Shown here: piece by piece, positions 56,725 to 64,000 of the stretch | Layout: the number at the start of each line of letters is the position of its first letter | Position numbering within the stretch: the stretch's first letter is position 1 | Origin: Candidatus Onthomonas avicola | GTDB taxonomy: Bacteria; Bacillota; Clostridia; Oscillospirales; Oscillospiraceae | Direction of reading: 5' to 3' | Length of the DNA stretch: 64,000 nt | Assembly: GCA_018710845.1 (NCBI GenBank) | Contig: DVJB01000039.1 | Location: 44,498-108,497, forward strand | Made by a program: the position numbers and the translations under genes | The notes under the pieces: model-generated | What the model saw: only the letters and a program-made list of their open reading frames with translations | What the model was told of the DNA's origin: nothing | The model's database searches: none

Positions 56725-58620
56725 ATGTTCAAGAAAATCAATGATTTCCTGGCCGGGCCTCCCATGACCATTGCCGCGGGTGTCTTCCTGCTGCTGGATC
56801 TGGTCCCGTACGTTGCGGCGGAATTGGGCGTCCGGGCGCCGTCCTTCCAGCTGCTCCCGTTTGACCCGGCGTGGGTGACGGTGGTGATCTGCGGCATCCC
56901 GCTGCTCTATCTGGCCGTCTGGCGGGTGATCCACAATCCCGGCATCAGCAAGATCTCGTCTGCGCTGCTCATCTGCATCGCCATGTTCGCCGCCATCGCC
57001 ATCGGCGACCTCTTTGCCGCCGGCGAGGTCGCCTTTATCATGGCCATTGGCGCTCTGCTGGAGGAGGCGACCACCAACCGCGCAAAGAAGGGCCTGAAAC
57101 AGCTGATCCGCCTGGCCCCCACCCAGGGCCGCCGCATCCGGGACGGGCGGGAGGAGCTGATTCCGGCGGAGGAGATCTGCCGGGGCGATGTGCTGCGCAT
57201 CCTGCCCGGGGAGACCATCCCGGTGGACGGGACCATCCTGCGCGGCGAGACCTCGGTGGATCAGTCCATCATGACCGGGGAGTCCCTGCCGGTAGACAAG
57301 GGGGCGGGCGAGGAGGTCTTCTGCGGCACGCTCAACCGCTTTGGCGCGATCGACATCTCCGCCACCCAGGTGGGAGAGGACAGCTCCCTGCAAAAGCTGA
57401 TCCGCATGGTGCAGGAGGCGGAGAGCCGGCAGGCCCCCATGCAGCGTATCGCCGACCGCGTGGCGAGCTGGCTGGTGCCTGTGGCCCTGCTCATCGCCGT
57501 CGCCGCCTGGCTCTTCTCGGGCAACATCGTCACCGCCGTGACCGTCCTCGTGGTGTTCTGCCCCTGCGCGCTGGTGCTGGCCACGCCAACCGCCATCATG
57601 GCGGCCATCGGCCAGGCGACCCGGCATGGAGTCATCATCAAGTCGGGGGAGGCGCTGGAAAAGATGGGCAAGGTGGACACCATCGCCTTTGACAAGACCG
57701 GCACCCTGACCTACGGTCGGCTGGAGGTCAGCGACATCATCTCCTTTTCCTCCGCCCTTTCAGAGCGCGAGCTGCTGCGGCTGGCCGCCTCCGCCGAGGG
57801 GAAGAGCGAGCATCCCCTCGGCCGGGCGATTGTCGCCCGCGCACGGGAGGAGGGACTGTCCCTGACCGACTCCGAGCACTTCCGGATGGATGCCGGCAAG
57901 GGCATCTCAGCGTCCGTATCCGGCCGGCGGCTGCTGTGCGGCAATGAGAAGTTCCTCTTCGAGCACGGTGTCGCCGCCGGAGCCGACGTCCATACCGCCC
58001 TGGAAACGCTGCGCGCGCAGGGCAAGGCATCCGTCCTGGTGGCGGAGGACGGCGTCTGTATCGGCGTGATCGCCCTGTCCGACGTCCTGCGGCCGGAGGC
58101 GCGGGATATGGTCTCCCGTCTGCGTGCCATGCACACGGATACCGTCCTGCTCACCGGAGATAACGAGACCACCGCGCACTATTTCGCCGCGCAGGCCGGG
58201 ATTGAGCAGGTGCGGGCCGGGCTGCTGCCGGAGGAAAAGGTTCAGCAGGTGCAGTCCCTCCGGGACGCGGGCCGGACGGTGTGCATGATCGGCGACGGGG
58301 TCAACGACGCCCCCGCCCTGAAGACCGCCGACGTGGGCGTGGCGATGGGCAGCATGGGCAGCGATATCGCGGTGGAGGCGGCGGACATCGCCCTGATGAG
58401 CGACGACATCGCCAAGATCCCCTACCTCAAGCGCCTGTCCAACGCCACTGTGAACACCATCCGTCTGAGCATCACCCTGTCTATGGCGATCAACTTCGCC
58501 GCCATTGTGCTCTCCCTTCTGGAACTGCTCAACCCCACCACCGGTGCGCTGGTGCACAACGCCGGCTCCTGCTTTGTGGTGCTCATCGCAGCCCTGCTCT
58601 ACGACCGAAAATTTGAGTAA
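56725..58620 (+). CDS. P1B-type heavy-metal translocating ATPase
   Basis: 631 aa. Lacks an N-terminal HMA metal-binding domain. Membrane metal motif CPCALVLATPTAIMAA, phosphorylation site FDKTGTLTYG, TGES phosphatase motif in SIMTGESLPVDKG, ATP-site histidine in GKSEHPLGRAI and hinge GDGVNDAPALKTADVGVAMG are intact. The C-terminal helix has LVHNAGSCFVVLIAALL (His-Asn) instead of the DxG of ZntA or the MSxS of CopA, so the ion (Cu, Zn, Cd, Mn, Fe) is uncertain. ATG 56725 follows GAGGAGG. Exports metal; regulated presumably by the adjacent TetR. Confidence 0.92.
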   Translation: MFKKINDFLAGPPMTIAAGVFLLLDLVPYVAAELGVRAPSFQLLPFDPAWVTVVICGIPLLYLAVWRVIHNPGISKISSALLICIAMFAAIAIGDLFAAGEVAFIMAIGALLEEATTNRAKKGLKQLIRLAPTQGRRIRDGREELIPAEEICRGDVLRILPGETIPVDGTILRGETSVDQSIMTGESLPVDKGAGEEVFCGTLNRFGAIDISATQVGEDSSLQKLIRMVQEAESRQAPMQRIADRVASWLVPVALLIAVAAWLFSGNIVTAVTVLVVFCPCALVLATPTAIMAAIGQATRHGVIIKSGEALEKMGKVDTIAFDKTGTLTYGRLEVSDIISFSSALSERELLRLAASAEGKSEHPLGRAIVARAREEGLSLTDSEHFRMDAGKGISASVSGRRLLCGNEKFLFEHGVAAGADVHTALETLRAQGKASVLVAEDGVCIGVIALSDVLRPEARDMVSRLRAMHTDTVLLTGDNETTAHYFAAQAGIEQVRAGLLPEEKVQQVQSLRDAGRTVCMIGDGVNDAPALKTADVGVAMGSMGSDIAVEAADIALMSDDIAKIPYLKRLSNATVNTIRLSITLSMAINFAAIVLSLLELLNPTTGALVHNAGSCFVVLIAALLYDRKFE

Positions 58621-58765
58621 TTCCCGCGTGTTATGCCTTGCATCAATTCTTCTCCTGGCTTTCCCTATGCGTTCCCTCAATTGGAACTCCCCTGAACAGG
58701 TACTCTCCGCTTTCCCGCTCCCTATCACGCATCATTGACAAACCTGCACAGCAATACGAAACGGC

Positions 58766-58794
58766 TTGCATTTTCTCCGTCCGTGGTGTATACT
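58766..58794 (+). promoter_or_regulatory. Sigma-A promoter of the thiamine operon
   Basis: TTGCAT (58766-58771), 17 nt, TATACT (58789-58794), about 10 nt before the riboswitch aptamer begins. Confidence 0.85.
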
Positions 58795-58807
58795 GTCTCC
58801 ACAATAA

Positions 58808-58900
58808 AACACAGGGGAGCTTGTACAGGCAGGCTGAGAGGAAGTGATCCAACTTCGACCCTTTTACCTGATGCGGATAATGCCGCCGTAGGAAGTCGTT
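58808..58900 (+). promoter_or_regulatory. TPP riboswitch (THI element)
   Basis: Contains the conserved aptamer blocks ACAGGGGAGC, GGCTGAGAGGAAG, GACCCTTTTACCTGAT, GCGGATAATGCCGCCGTAGG. Thiamine pyrophosphate binding should favour the terminator at 58916-58949 and switch off the salvage operon downstream. Placement right before thiW-thiM-thiE agrees. Confidence 0.97.
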
Positions 58901-58915
58901 GTCATATGATTTTTT

Positions 58916-58949
58916 ACAGGAGCTGCCGGTCGGGCAACTCCTGTTTTTA
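58916..58949 (+). terminator. Riboswitch-controlled terminator
   Basis: ACAGGAG-C-TGCC (58916-58927) pairs with GGCA-A-CTCCTGT (58933-58944), then TTTTTAT. It is the expression platform of the TPP riboswitch. Confidence 0.88.
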
Positions 58950-58950
58950 T

Positions 58951-59186
58951 TGTACTTCTTTGAGAAAGGAGCGGGACGTCAACCACGGTTGGGCCGTGGC
59001 GGGCCGAGGGGGAGCGCCCTGGGCCTTGTATCACACAGCGATGGGAAGCCGTGTTCCGGCGTGAGAGGAGGCCAGTAAGCCTCGACCGACCCTTCAAAGC
59101 CGCTCTCTGAGAAGAGCCGCACCATTTTGGGGGAAGCGTCGCTGTGCATCGTCGTTTCCTCCCGACACAAAGGAGAGAGAATTCAT
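58951..59186 (+). other. Structured 236-nt spacer between riboswitch terminator and thiW
   Basis: No convincing gene on either strand. Several adjacent hairpins: CCACGG/CCGTGG (58983-58999), GGCC-G-AGGG/CCCT-G-GGCC just after, AGGC/GCCT around CAGTAA, and GCTCT/AGAGC around CTGAGA near 59100. The 3' end supplies AAGGAGAG for thiW. I do not recognise a riboswitch class in it. Confidence 0.5.
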
Positions 59187-59705
59187 ATGAGACATACCAA
59201 TGTGAAGAAGCTGGCAGTTGCCAGCGTGCTGTGCGCCGTGGCAGTGGTGGGAAGCTTGTTCTCCTTCCCCGTGCTTGGCAGCCGCTGCGCCCCCGTGCAG
59301 CACATGGTCAATATCTTCTGCGCCGTCCTGCTCGGGCCGGGTTATGGACTGGGTGCGGCGTTCGCCGCCTCCCTGCTGCGCAACCTGCTGGGCCTGGGCT
59401 CCCTGATGGCCTTCCCGGGCAGCATGTTCGGCGCGCTGCTGTGCGGCCTGGTCTACCGCAAGACACACAGTCTCCCCGCCACCCTGCTCGGAGAGGTGTT
59501 CGGCACCTCCGTACTCGGCGGCCTGTGCGCCTGGCCGGTCGCCATCTTCTTCACCGGTGAGGAGGCGGCAAACGTCGCCTTTTACGCCTATATCGTCCCC
59601 TTCCTGATCTCGACGGCGGGCGGCGCGGTGATCGCAGCCGTGGTGCTCTTCAGCTGCCAGCGGGCAGGGATTCTGCGCTCCATGCAGGAGAGCCTGGAGC
59701 GGTAA
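59187..59705 (+). CDS. thiW: Energy-coupling factor substrate-binding protein ThiW
   Basis: 172 aa with about five membrane helices. FPVLGSRCAPVQHMVNIFCA, LLGPGYGLGAAFAASLLRNL and GLGSLMAFPGSMFGALLCGL are diagnostic ThiW motifs. ThiW is the S component thought to import the thiazole moiety of thiamine, using a shared EcfA1A2T core. AAGGAGAG before ATG 59187. First gene of the TPP-controlled operon, next to thiM, which phosphorylates that thiazole alcohol. Confidence 0.92.
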   Translation: MRHTNVKKLAVASVLCAVAVVGSLFSFPVLGSRCAPVQHMVNIFCAVLLGPGYGLGAAFAASLLRNLLGLGSLMAFPGSMFGALLCGLVYRKTHSLPATLLGEVFGTSVLGGLCAWPVAIFFTGEEAANVAFYAYIVPFLISTAGGAVIAAVVLFSCQRAGILRSMQESLER

Positions 59706-59718
59706 GCGAGGTCTTTTC

Positions 59719-60540
59719 ATGTTCAGCGAACTGCTCGCCAACGTCCGCGCCGCCGGACCGCTGGTACACAACATCACCAACTATGTCACCGCCAACGACT
59801 GCGCCAACCTCCTACTCGCCTGCGGGGCCTGGCCCATCATGGCGGACGACGCGCGCGAGTCGGCGGAGGTCACGGCGCGCTGCGGCGGACTGCACCTCAA
59901 CCTCGGCACGCTGCACGAGAGGACGGTTCCCGCCCTGCTGGCCTCCGGACGGGAGGCCAACGCACGCGGAATCCCCGTCGTGCTCGACCCAGTGGGAGTC
60001 GGGGTGTCGCGCTTTCGGCGGGAGACGCTCGCCCGGCTGCTGGGAGAGGTGCGTTTCGCCGTCATCCGGGGGAATCTCTCCGAGATGCGCACCGTCGCCT
60101 CCGGGCAGGGCGGCGGCAGAGGGGTGGACGCCGGCGGGTCAGACCAGGTCACGGAGGGGACGCTGGACGAGGCGGCGGCCTTTGCCAAGGCGCTCTCCGC
60201 CCGGACGGGCGCGGTGATCGCCATGACGGGGGCCATCGACATCGTGGCGGACAGCGGCACGGCGTTTTGTATCCGCAATGGCCACCCGATGATGCGACGG
60301 GTCACCGGAACAGGCTGTCAACTCTCCGCCCTGACGGCAGCCTTCGCGGCGGCCAATCCCGGCCGGGCACTGGAGGCCGCAGCGGCGGCCGTGTGCGCGA
60401 TGGGGCTGTGCGGCGAGATTGCCCACCGTCTCCTCACGCCAGAGGAGGGGAACGCCGCCTACCGCGGGCACATCATCGACGCCATGTACCGTCTCACCCC
60501 GGAGCAGCTGGAGGAGGGAGCGCGCTATGAGATGCGATAG
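59719..60540 (+). CDS. thiM: Hydroxyethylthiazole kinase
   Basis: 273 aa ribokinase-like enzyme. GPLVHNITNYVTANDCANLL, MADDARESAEVTARCGGLHL, VVLDPVGVGVSRFRRETLAR and the anion-hole RRVTGTGCQLSALTAAFAAA with catalytic cysteine are visible. It phosphorylates 4-methyl-5-hydroxyethylthiazole in thiamine salvage. ATG with GCGAGG upstream, 13 nt after thiW; overlaps thiE by 14 nt. Confidence 0.96.
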   Translation: MFSELLANVRAAGPLVHNITNYVTANDCANLLLACGAWPIMADDARESAEVTARCGGLHLNLGTLHERTVPALLASGREANARGIPVVLDPVGVGVSRFRRETLARLLGEVRFAVIRGNLSEMRTVASGQGGGRGVDAGGSDQVTEGTLDEAAAFAKALSARTGAVIAMTGAIDIVADSGTAFCIRNGHPMMRRVTGTGCQLSALTAAFAAANPGRALEAAAAAVCAMGLCGEIAHRLLTPEEGNAAYRGHIIDAMYRLTPEQLEEGARYEMR

Positions 60541-61168
60541 AGGGCAAATGCTGCTCTACGCCGTCACCGACCGGGCGTGGACCGGCCGTCAGACCCTGGC
60601 CGAGCAGGCAGCGTGCGCCCTCCGGGGCGGCGTGACCTGCCTCCAGCTTCGAGAAAAGGGGCTAGATACAGACACCTTTCTCTCCGAGGCGCTGGAACTG
60701 CGCGCGCTTTGCCGCCGCTACGGCGTGCCACTCATCATCAACGATAACGTGGAGATCGCCCTGCGCTGCGGGGCGGACGGGGTCCACGTCGGCCAGGGGG
60801 ACACGCCGGTGGCCGAGGTCCGCCGCCAGGTGGGGAACCGGATGATCATCGGGGCCTCCGCCCACAACGTGGACGAGGCAGTGCGCGCCGTGCGCGACGG
60901 GGCGGACTATCTGGGCGCGGGAGCCATCTTCCCCACCGGGACCAAGGGGGACGTCACGCCTCTCCCCCTCAGGACGCTGCGGGAGATCTGCCGCGCGGTG
61001 GACGTGCCCGTGGTGGCCATCGGCGGGCTGAATGGGGAAAACCTCGGCGCGCTGGCCGGCTGCGGCATCGCGGGCGCCGCACTGGTGAGCGCGATCTTCT
61101 CCGCGCCTGACATTGAGGCGGAATGCCGCCGCCTGCGCGCTCTGGTGCGTCAGGCAGTGCGGCCCTGA
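60527..61168 (+). CDS. thiE: Thiamine-phosphate synthase
   Basis: 213 aa TIM barrel. YAVTDRAWTGRQTLAEQAAC, GGVTCLQLREKGLDTDTFLS, LIINDNVEIALRCGADGVHV with GQGD, LGAGAIFPTGTKGD and VVAIGGLNGEN match ThiE. It joins HMP-diphosphate and thiazole phosphate. ATG 60527 follows GGAGGAGGG and lies inside the end of thiM; a second ATG seven codons later is possible. Confidence 0.95.
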   Translation: MRCDRGQMLLYAVTDRAWTGRQTLAEQAACALRGGVTCLQLREKGLDTDTFLSEALELRALCRRYGVPLIINDNVEIALRCGADGVHVGQGDTPVAEVRRQVGNRMIIGASAHNVDEAVRAVRDGADYLGAGAIFPTGTKGDVTPLPLRTLREICRAVDVPVVAIGGLNGENLGALAGCGIAGAALVSAIFSAPDIEAECRRLRALVRQAVRP

Positions 61169-61180
61169 GATTAGGAACAC

Positions 61181-61225
61181 GCCCCGGCACTCCGAGCCAA
61201 GGCCGCTCGGAGGACCGGGGCTTTC
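61181..61225 (+). terminator. Hairpin between thiE and thiD
   Basis: GCCCCGG (61181-61187) with CCGGGGC (61215-61221) and inner TCCGAGC/GCTCGGA, followed by TTTCC. Probably an imperfect terminator or processing site. The remaining gap to 61385 holds no gene; I found no clear new promoter there. Confidence 0.6.
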
Positions 61226-61385
61226 CACGCGGCGGACCGGGGGCACCACTCTCCGTCGCGTTGGGCCTTGCCTGAAAATCGCTTCCACGCCCGGGCAGCG
61301 GGTCCTTGCCGCCAGGCATGTTTCCTGTTTTTCAGACAATGCCCGTTAGAAAAGTTAATGCTGTATGGGAAAGGAGTTTGAACAC

Positions 61386-62195
61386 ATGAAGACAGCATTA
61401 TCCATCGCTGGCAGTGATTGCAGCGGAGGCGCCGGAATTCAGGCCGATCTGAAGACCATGACCCTGAATGGGGTGTATGCCATGAGCGCCGTCACCGCGC
61501 TCACCGCGCAGAACACCACCGGCGTGACGGGAATTCTGGAGGTCCGTCCGGAATTTCTCCAGCAGCAGCTCGATATGATCTTTACCGACATCCGGCCGGA
61601 CGCGGTGAAGATCGGCATGGTCTCCTCCGGCGCGCTGGTGGAGGCGATTGCGGACCGGCTGCGCTTTTACCGCGCGGAGCGGGTCGTGGTGGACCCGGTC
61701 ATGGTCTCCACCTCCGGCTCCAGCCTGATGAAGTCAGACGCGGTGACGGCGCTGGAGCGAGAGCTCTTCCCCTTGGCGACCCTCGTCACACCGAACATCC
61801 CGGAGGCGGAGGTCCTCTCCGGTCTGAGCATCCGCACGGCGGAGGAGATGGAGCGCGCCGCCCGCGTGATCGGCGAGCGCTGCGGCTGTGCCGTCCTGGT
61901 CAAGGGCGGGCACAGCGTCAACGACGCCAATGACCTGCTCTGGTCGGCCGGGCAGTCCGTCTGGGTCAATGGCCGCCGGATTGACAACCCTAACACGCAC
62001 GGCACCGGCTGCACCCTCTCCAGCGCCATCGCGGCCAACCTGGCCAAGGGATTTGACCTGGAGACCTCCGTCCGCCGGGCGAAGGACTACCTCTCCGGCG
62101 CGCTGGCGGCCATGCTCGACCTCGGGAAAGGCCGCGGGCCGATGGACCACGCCTTTGATCTCCGCGGCGTCTTTCGGGAGGGCCCGGCACAATGA
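61386..62195 (+). CDS. thiD: Hydroxymethylpyrimidine/phosphomethylpyrimidine kinase
   Basis: 269 aa. ALSIAGSDCSGGAGIQADLK, LNGVYAMSAVTALTAQNTTG, VVDPVMVSTSGSSLM, LVTPNIPEAEVLSGL, VLVKGGHS and the catalytic NPNTHGTGCTLSSAIAANLA are classic ThiD. It makes HMP-diphosphate for ThiE. ATG 61386 follows AAAGGAG; overlaps thiT by 4 nt. The 217-nt gap from thiE may mark a second transcript. Confidence 0.96.
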   Translation: MKTALSIAGSDCSGGAGIQADLKTMTLNGVYAMSAVTALTAQNTTGVTGILEVRPEFLQQQLDMIFTDIRPDAVKIGMVSSGALVEAIADRLRFYRAERVVVDPVMVSTSGSSLMKSDAVTALERELFPLATLVTPNIPEAEVLSGLSIRTAEEMERAARVIGERCGCAVLVKGGHSVNDANDLLWSAGQSVWVNGRRIDNPNTHGTGCTLSSAIAANLAKGFDLETSVRRAKDYLSGALAAMLDLGKGRGPMDHAFDLRGVFREGPAQ

Positions 62196-62812
62196 CCTTT
62201 TCTGTCGGAATCACGCTGGGATTCCTCCTGCTCTATTACGGCAGCGCCCTCTGGCTGCTGCGCGGCGGGATCCGGCTCCAGGCGCGCGCGCTGTGCATCG
62301 GCGGCCTGATGATCGCGCTGACCCTGGTTCTGGACGCGATCCGCATCCCGCTGCCCACCGGGGCGACCATGTCCCTGTGCTCCCCTGTGCCGCTGTTGCT
62401 GCTGGCCATTTTGGTGGACAGCCGGCTGGCGATTGTCTCCGGCTGGGTGTGCGGGGTGCTCGCCCTCTTCCTCAGCCCGGCCTGGCAGCCGGTCCACTGG
62501 GGGCAGTTTTTCGTCGAGCACATGGTCTGTTTCTCCTGCCTCGGCTTTGCCGGGGTATTTGGCAGCGACCGCCGCTGGAAAATCCTCTGCGGCATTGTGC
62601 TCGCCTCAGTCATCAAATTCCTCGGGCACCTGCTCAGCGGCGTCCTCTTCTTCTCCCAGAACGCCTGGGACGGCTGGGGGGCCTGGGGCTACAGCCTGGG
62701 CTATAACCTCTCGCAAAATCTGCCGCTGTGCATCCTGTCCGGGCTGATCGTGCTTGCCCTGCCCCTGCAAATGCTCAGGCGCACCGTTGGAAAGGAGCTG
62801 AATCCCCTGTGA
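62192..62812 (+). CDS. thiT: Thiamine ECF transporter S component ThiT
   Basis: 206 aa, six membrane helices. The ThiT family pattern is visible: RIPLPTGATMSLCSPVPLLL (loop 1 region), EHMVCFSCLGFAGVFGSDRR, KFLGHLLSGVLFFSQNAWDG and AWGYSLGYNLSQNLPLCILS, in which the His, Trp and Tyr of the thiamine pocket fall. No ATPase is encoded nearby, so it should dock on the EcfA1A2T module, encoded at the left edge of this window. ATG overlaps thiD; GTGA overlap with tenA. Confidence 0.85.
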   Translation: MTFSVGITLGFLLLYYGSALWLLRGGIRLQARALCIGGLMIALTLVLDAIRIPLPTGATMSLCSPVPLLLLAILVDSRLAIVSGWVCGVLALFLSPAWQPVHWGQFFVEHMVCFSCLGFAGVFGSDRRWKILCGIVLASVIKFLGHLLSGVLFFSQNAWDGWGAWGYSLGYNLSQNLPLCILSGLIVLALPLQMLRRTVGKELNPL

Positions 62813-63471
62813 AAACCACCGAAGCCCTCCTGCGCGCCGCCGGTCCCATCTGGGAAGCCTATCACAGCCACCCCTTTGTGCGCGGCATCGGGGACGGGAC
62901 GCTGGACCGTGAGAAATTCCGCTACTACATCATGCAGGACTACCTCTATCTGGAGGATTACGCGAAATCCTTCGCCATCGGCATTGCCAAGGCCAAGAGC
63001 CTGGAGACCACCCGCCTCTTCTCCGGCTATATCCACACGCTGACCGGCGGCGAGATGGACATTCACCGCGGCTATATGGGAAAATTCGGCGTGAGTCGGG
63101 AGGAACTGGAGGCCATGCCGCGTGCGCTGGACAACCTGTCCTACACCTCCTATATGCTTCGGGTCGCCTACGAGGAGGGCGAGGCGGAGATTCTCACCGC
63201 AATTCTCTCCTGTGCTTACAGCTATGAGGTGATCGCCCGGCAGATGCTGCAGGAAAACCCGGCCGCCGCGGACCACCCGTTCTACGGAGACTGGGTGCGC
63301 GGCTACGCCAGCGAGGCGTACGCGGCGGAAAACCGGGTGCTGCTTGACACGCTCGACCGTCTGACAGAGGACTACACCGAGGCGCAGCTGCGGCATCTGA
63401 CTGAGATCTTTGTGGCCTGCTCCCGCTATGAGCTGGCCTTTTGGGAGATGGCCTGGACGCTGGCCAGGTGA
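62809..63471 (+). CDS. tenA: Aminopyrimidine aminohydrolase / thiaminase II (TenA)
   Basis: 220 aa all-helical TenA. Substrate-site features: YHSHPFVRGIGDGTLDREKF, YYIMQDYLYLEDYAKSFAIG, catalytic cysteine in ILSCAYSYEVIARQM and C-terminal glutamate in ELAFWEMAWTLA. It releases HMP from degraded thiamine (aminopyrimidine salvage) for ThiD. GTG start overlapping thiT by 4 nt, with AAAGGAG upstream. Last gene of the thiamine operon. Confidence 0.94.
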   Translation: MKTTEALLRAAGPIWEAYHSHPFVRGIGDGTLDREKFRYYIMQDYLYLEDYAKSFAIGIAKAKSLETTRLFSGYIHTLTGGEMDIHRGYMGKFGVSREELEAMPRALDNLSYTSYMLRVAYEEGEAEILTAILSCAYSYEVIARQMLQENPAAADHPFYGDWVRGYASEAYAAENRVLLDTLDRLTEDYTEAQLRHLTEIFVACSRYELAFWEMAWTLAR

Positions 63472-63782
63472 CCGGCCGGCTGGTCCTTCGGCAATGGCCA
63501 GGCTTCCGCCGACACTGGCAATGGTAAGAAAGGCGGAATGACTGCTGCCTTCCCGGTCCGTCTTGTATCGGACATCCTCTCGTGCTATAGTCATATCAAT
63601 CCTCCCACTATCACACGCTTCGGCCACCGCCAGGGCACGGGCATCTGTTTCGCCGTCTGAGACGAACGGCCAAGCGGATGCCTTTTCCCATTGAGATGTC
63701 TCTCAGGCTGCCGGGAGATTTTGCTGCTCCCCCACAAGTTTAAAAACTGTTTAGGAATGCTTACAGCTTTTTTAAGGGAGAC
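63472..63782. other. Gap after tenA, possible decayed sequence
   Basis: No supported gene. A minus-strand frame around 63480-63700 reads protein-like (…SDGETDARALAVAEACDSGR…) but has an upstream stop, no clear start or ribosome site, and runs on as antisense to tenA. It could be a remnant displaced by the mobile element. Confidence 0.35.
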
Positions 63783-64000
63783 TGGACCGCTATCATAAAA
63801 GTAGAGTCCCCAAGTGCAAGGAAAGTGTGGTAGGATAAGCAAACAGACAGAGCAGGAGGAGGCAAAACGATGGGACGAAAGTACAGCGAGGAAGAGCGCC
63901 GGGAGGCGCTGAAACTGGCAGACGAGATCGGGGCGGCTGCGGCGGCCCGGCGGCTGGGGATCAACGAGGACACGCTCTACGGCTGGCGCGGGCGGCAGAA
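63783..64000 (+). mobile_element. IS3-like insertion sequence, left end (truncated by window edge)
   Basis: The stretch beginning TGGACCGCTATCATAAAAGT resembles IS3-family terminal repeats (TGGAC...ATAAAAGTAGA...), and an OrfA start follows about 90 nt later. The right end is outside the window, so the inverted repeat and target duplication cannot be confirmed. Confidence 0.6.
63870..64000 (+). CDS. IS3 family transposase OrfA (N-terminal fragment)
   Basis: 43 codons before the window ends. MGRKYSEEERREALKLADEI then GAAAAARRLGINEDTLYGWR is the IS3/IS911 OrfA helix-turn-helix (E-x-x-x-A-x-x-L, L-G-I-x-x-x-T-L-Y-x-W). GGAGGAGG precedes the ATG. The catalytic OrfB would lie further right and be made by frameshifting. 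Confidence 0.88.
   Translation, partial: MGRKYSEEERREALKLADEIGAAAAARRLGINEDTLYGWRGRQ

Noticed and set aside
58735..59064. Frame running from before the TPP riboswitch through its terminator
   Set aside because: It translates the aptamer and terminator, which are clearly RNA elements, and has no ribosome site.
58979..59170. Minus-strand frames in the spacer before thiW
   Set aside because: Short, without ribosome site or recognisable family; hairpin content explains the segment better.

Overview
The window is a GC-rich (I estimate 60-65%) chromosomal segment from a Gram-positive anaerobe, most likely a high-GC Clostridia member of the Oscillospiraceae type. Support: strong AGGAGG-type ribosome sites, frequent GTG and TTG starts, sigma-A-like promoters (TTGACA/TATAAT), U-tract intrinsic terminators, a group II ECF vitamin-transport module, a rubredoxin/rubrerythrin oxygen-defence operon with a PerR-like operator, FHA-FtsW and PBP genes, a TPP riboswitch, and a molybdenum-hydroxylase accessory cluster. 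No rRNA, tRNA, CRISPR array or prophage was seen. The only mobile element is the left edge of an IS3-like element at the right end.

Layout: 1-2.8 kb (minus), rRNA methyltransferase-like gene and ECF transporter core (ecfA1, ecfA2, start of ecfT). 3.1-7.2 kb (plus), three-gene ABC exporter followed by an ECF sigma factor and a DUF4179 anti-sigma. 7.2-13.8 kb (minus), fabH, U32 peptidase-like, mltG, 5-formyl-THF cyclo-ligase, DJ-1/PfpI, thymidylate kinase, TagA. 14.0-18.3 kb (plus), orphan TagH-like ATPase, then an FHA-FtsW fusion and a class B PBP. 18.4-27.7 kb (minus), a tightly overlapping operon read as ssnA, hydA, moeA-like, moaC, xdhC, moaA, MOSC-MogA fusion, ygfK-like, GNAT, with a divergent YheO/DauR-type regulator. 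28.6-31.4 kb (plus), second ECF sigma/anti-sigma pair and an acyltransferase. 31.4-34.3 kb: pdxT-like and a YgjP-like metallopeptidase (minus), then high-molecular-weight rubredoxin, rubrerythrin and a Dabb protein (plus). 34.4-42.3 kb: adenylate-forming ligase (plus), pfkA, cca, a BIG2 surface-type protein and a six-hairpin-glycosidase-like protein (minus). 42.6-46 kb (plus): serC, alanine racemase, FemAB-like aminoacyltransferase. 46.2-54.1 kb: heterodimeric ABC exporter, phosphohexomutase, lipoprotein, gdhA. 54.5-58.6 kb: an unexplained promoter-to-terminator unit, GIY-YIG protein, YczE-like membrane protein, and a TetR regulator divergent from a P1B ATPase. 58.8-63.5 kb (plus): TPP riboswitch and thiW, thiM, thiE, thiD, thiT, tenA. 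63.8-64 kb: IS3-like edge.

How genes work together: ThiT and ThiW are ECF substrate-binding subunits without ATPases of their own and probably share the EcfA1A2T core at the left end. ThiM, ThiD, ThiE and TenA make this a thiamine salvage system. The 18-28 kb cluster supplies molybdopterin synthesis and insertion factors together with amidohydrolases and an iron-sulfur DHOD-like protein, the setting expected for a purine or hydantoin catabolic molybdenum hydroxylase, but the hydroxylase itself is not in the window. MltG, TagA, TagH, FHA-FtsW, PBP, Alr and FemX are cell-wall functions scattered over 40 kb.

Most worth a second look: the YgfK-like protein that lacks the central flavoprotein module, the reversed domain order in XdhC, the FHA-FtsW fusion with a T-Q-P-F tail motif, the nested inverted repeats covering both -10 boxes between tetR and the P-type ATPase, the roughly 255-nt promoter/hairpin/terminator unit divergent from gdhA, the terminator hairpin abutting the alr start codon, and the structured 236-nt spacer after the TPP riboswitch terminator.
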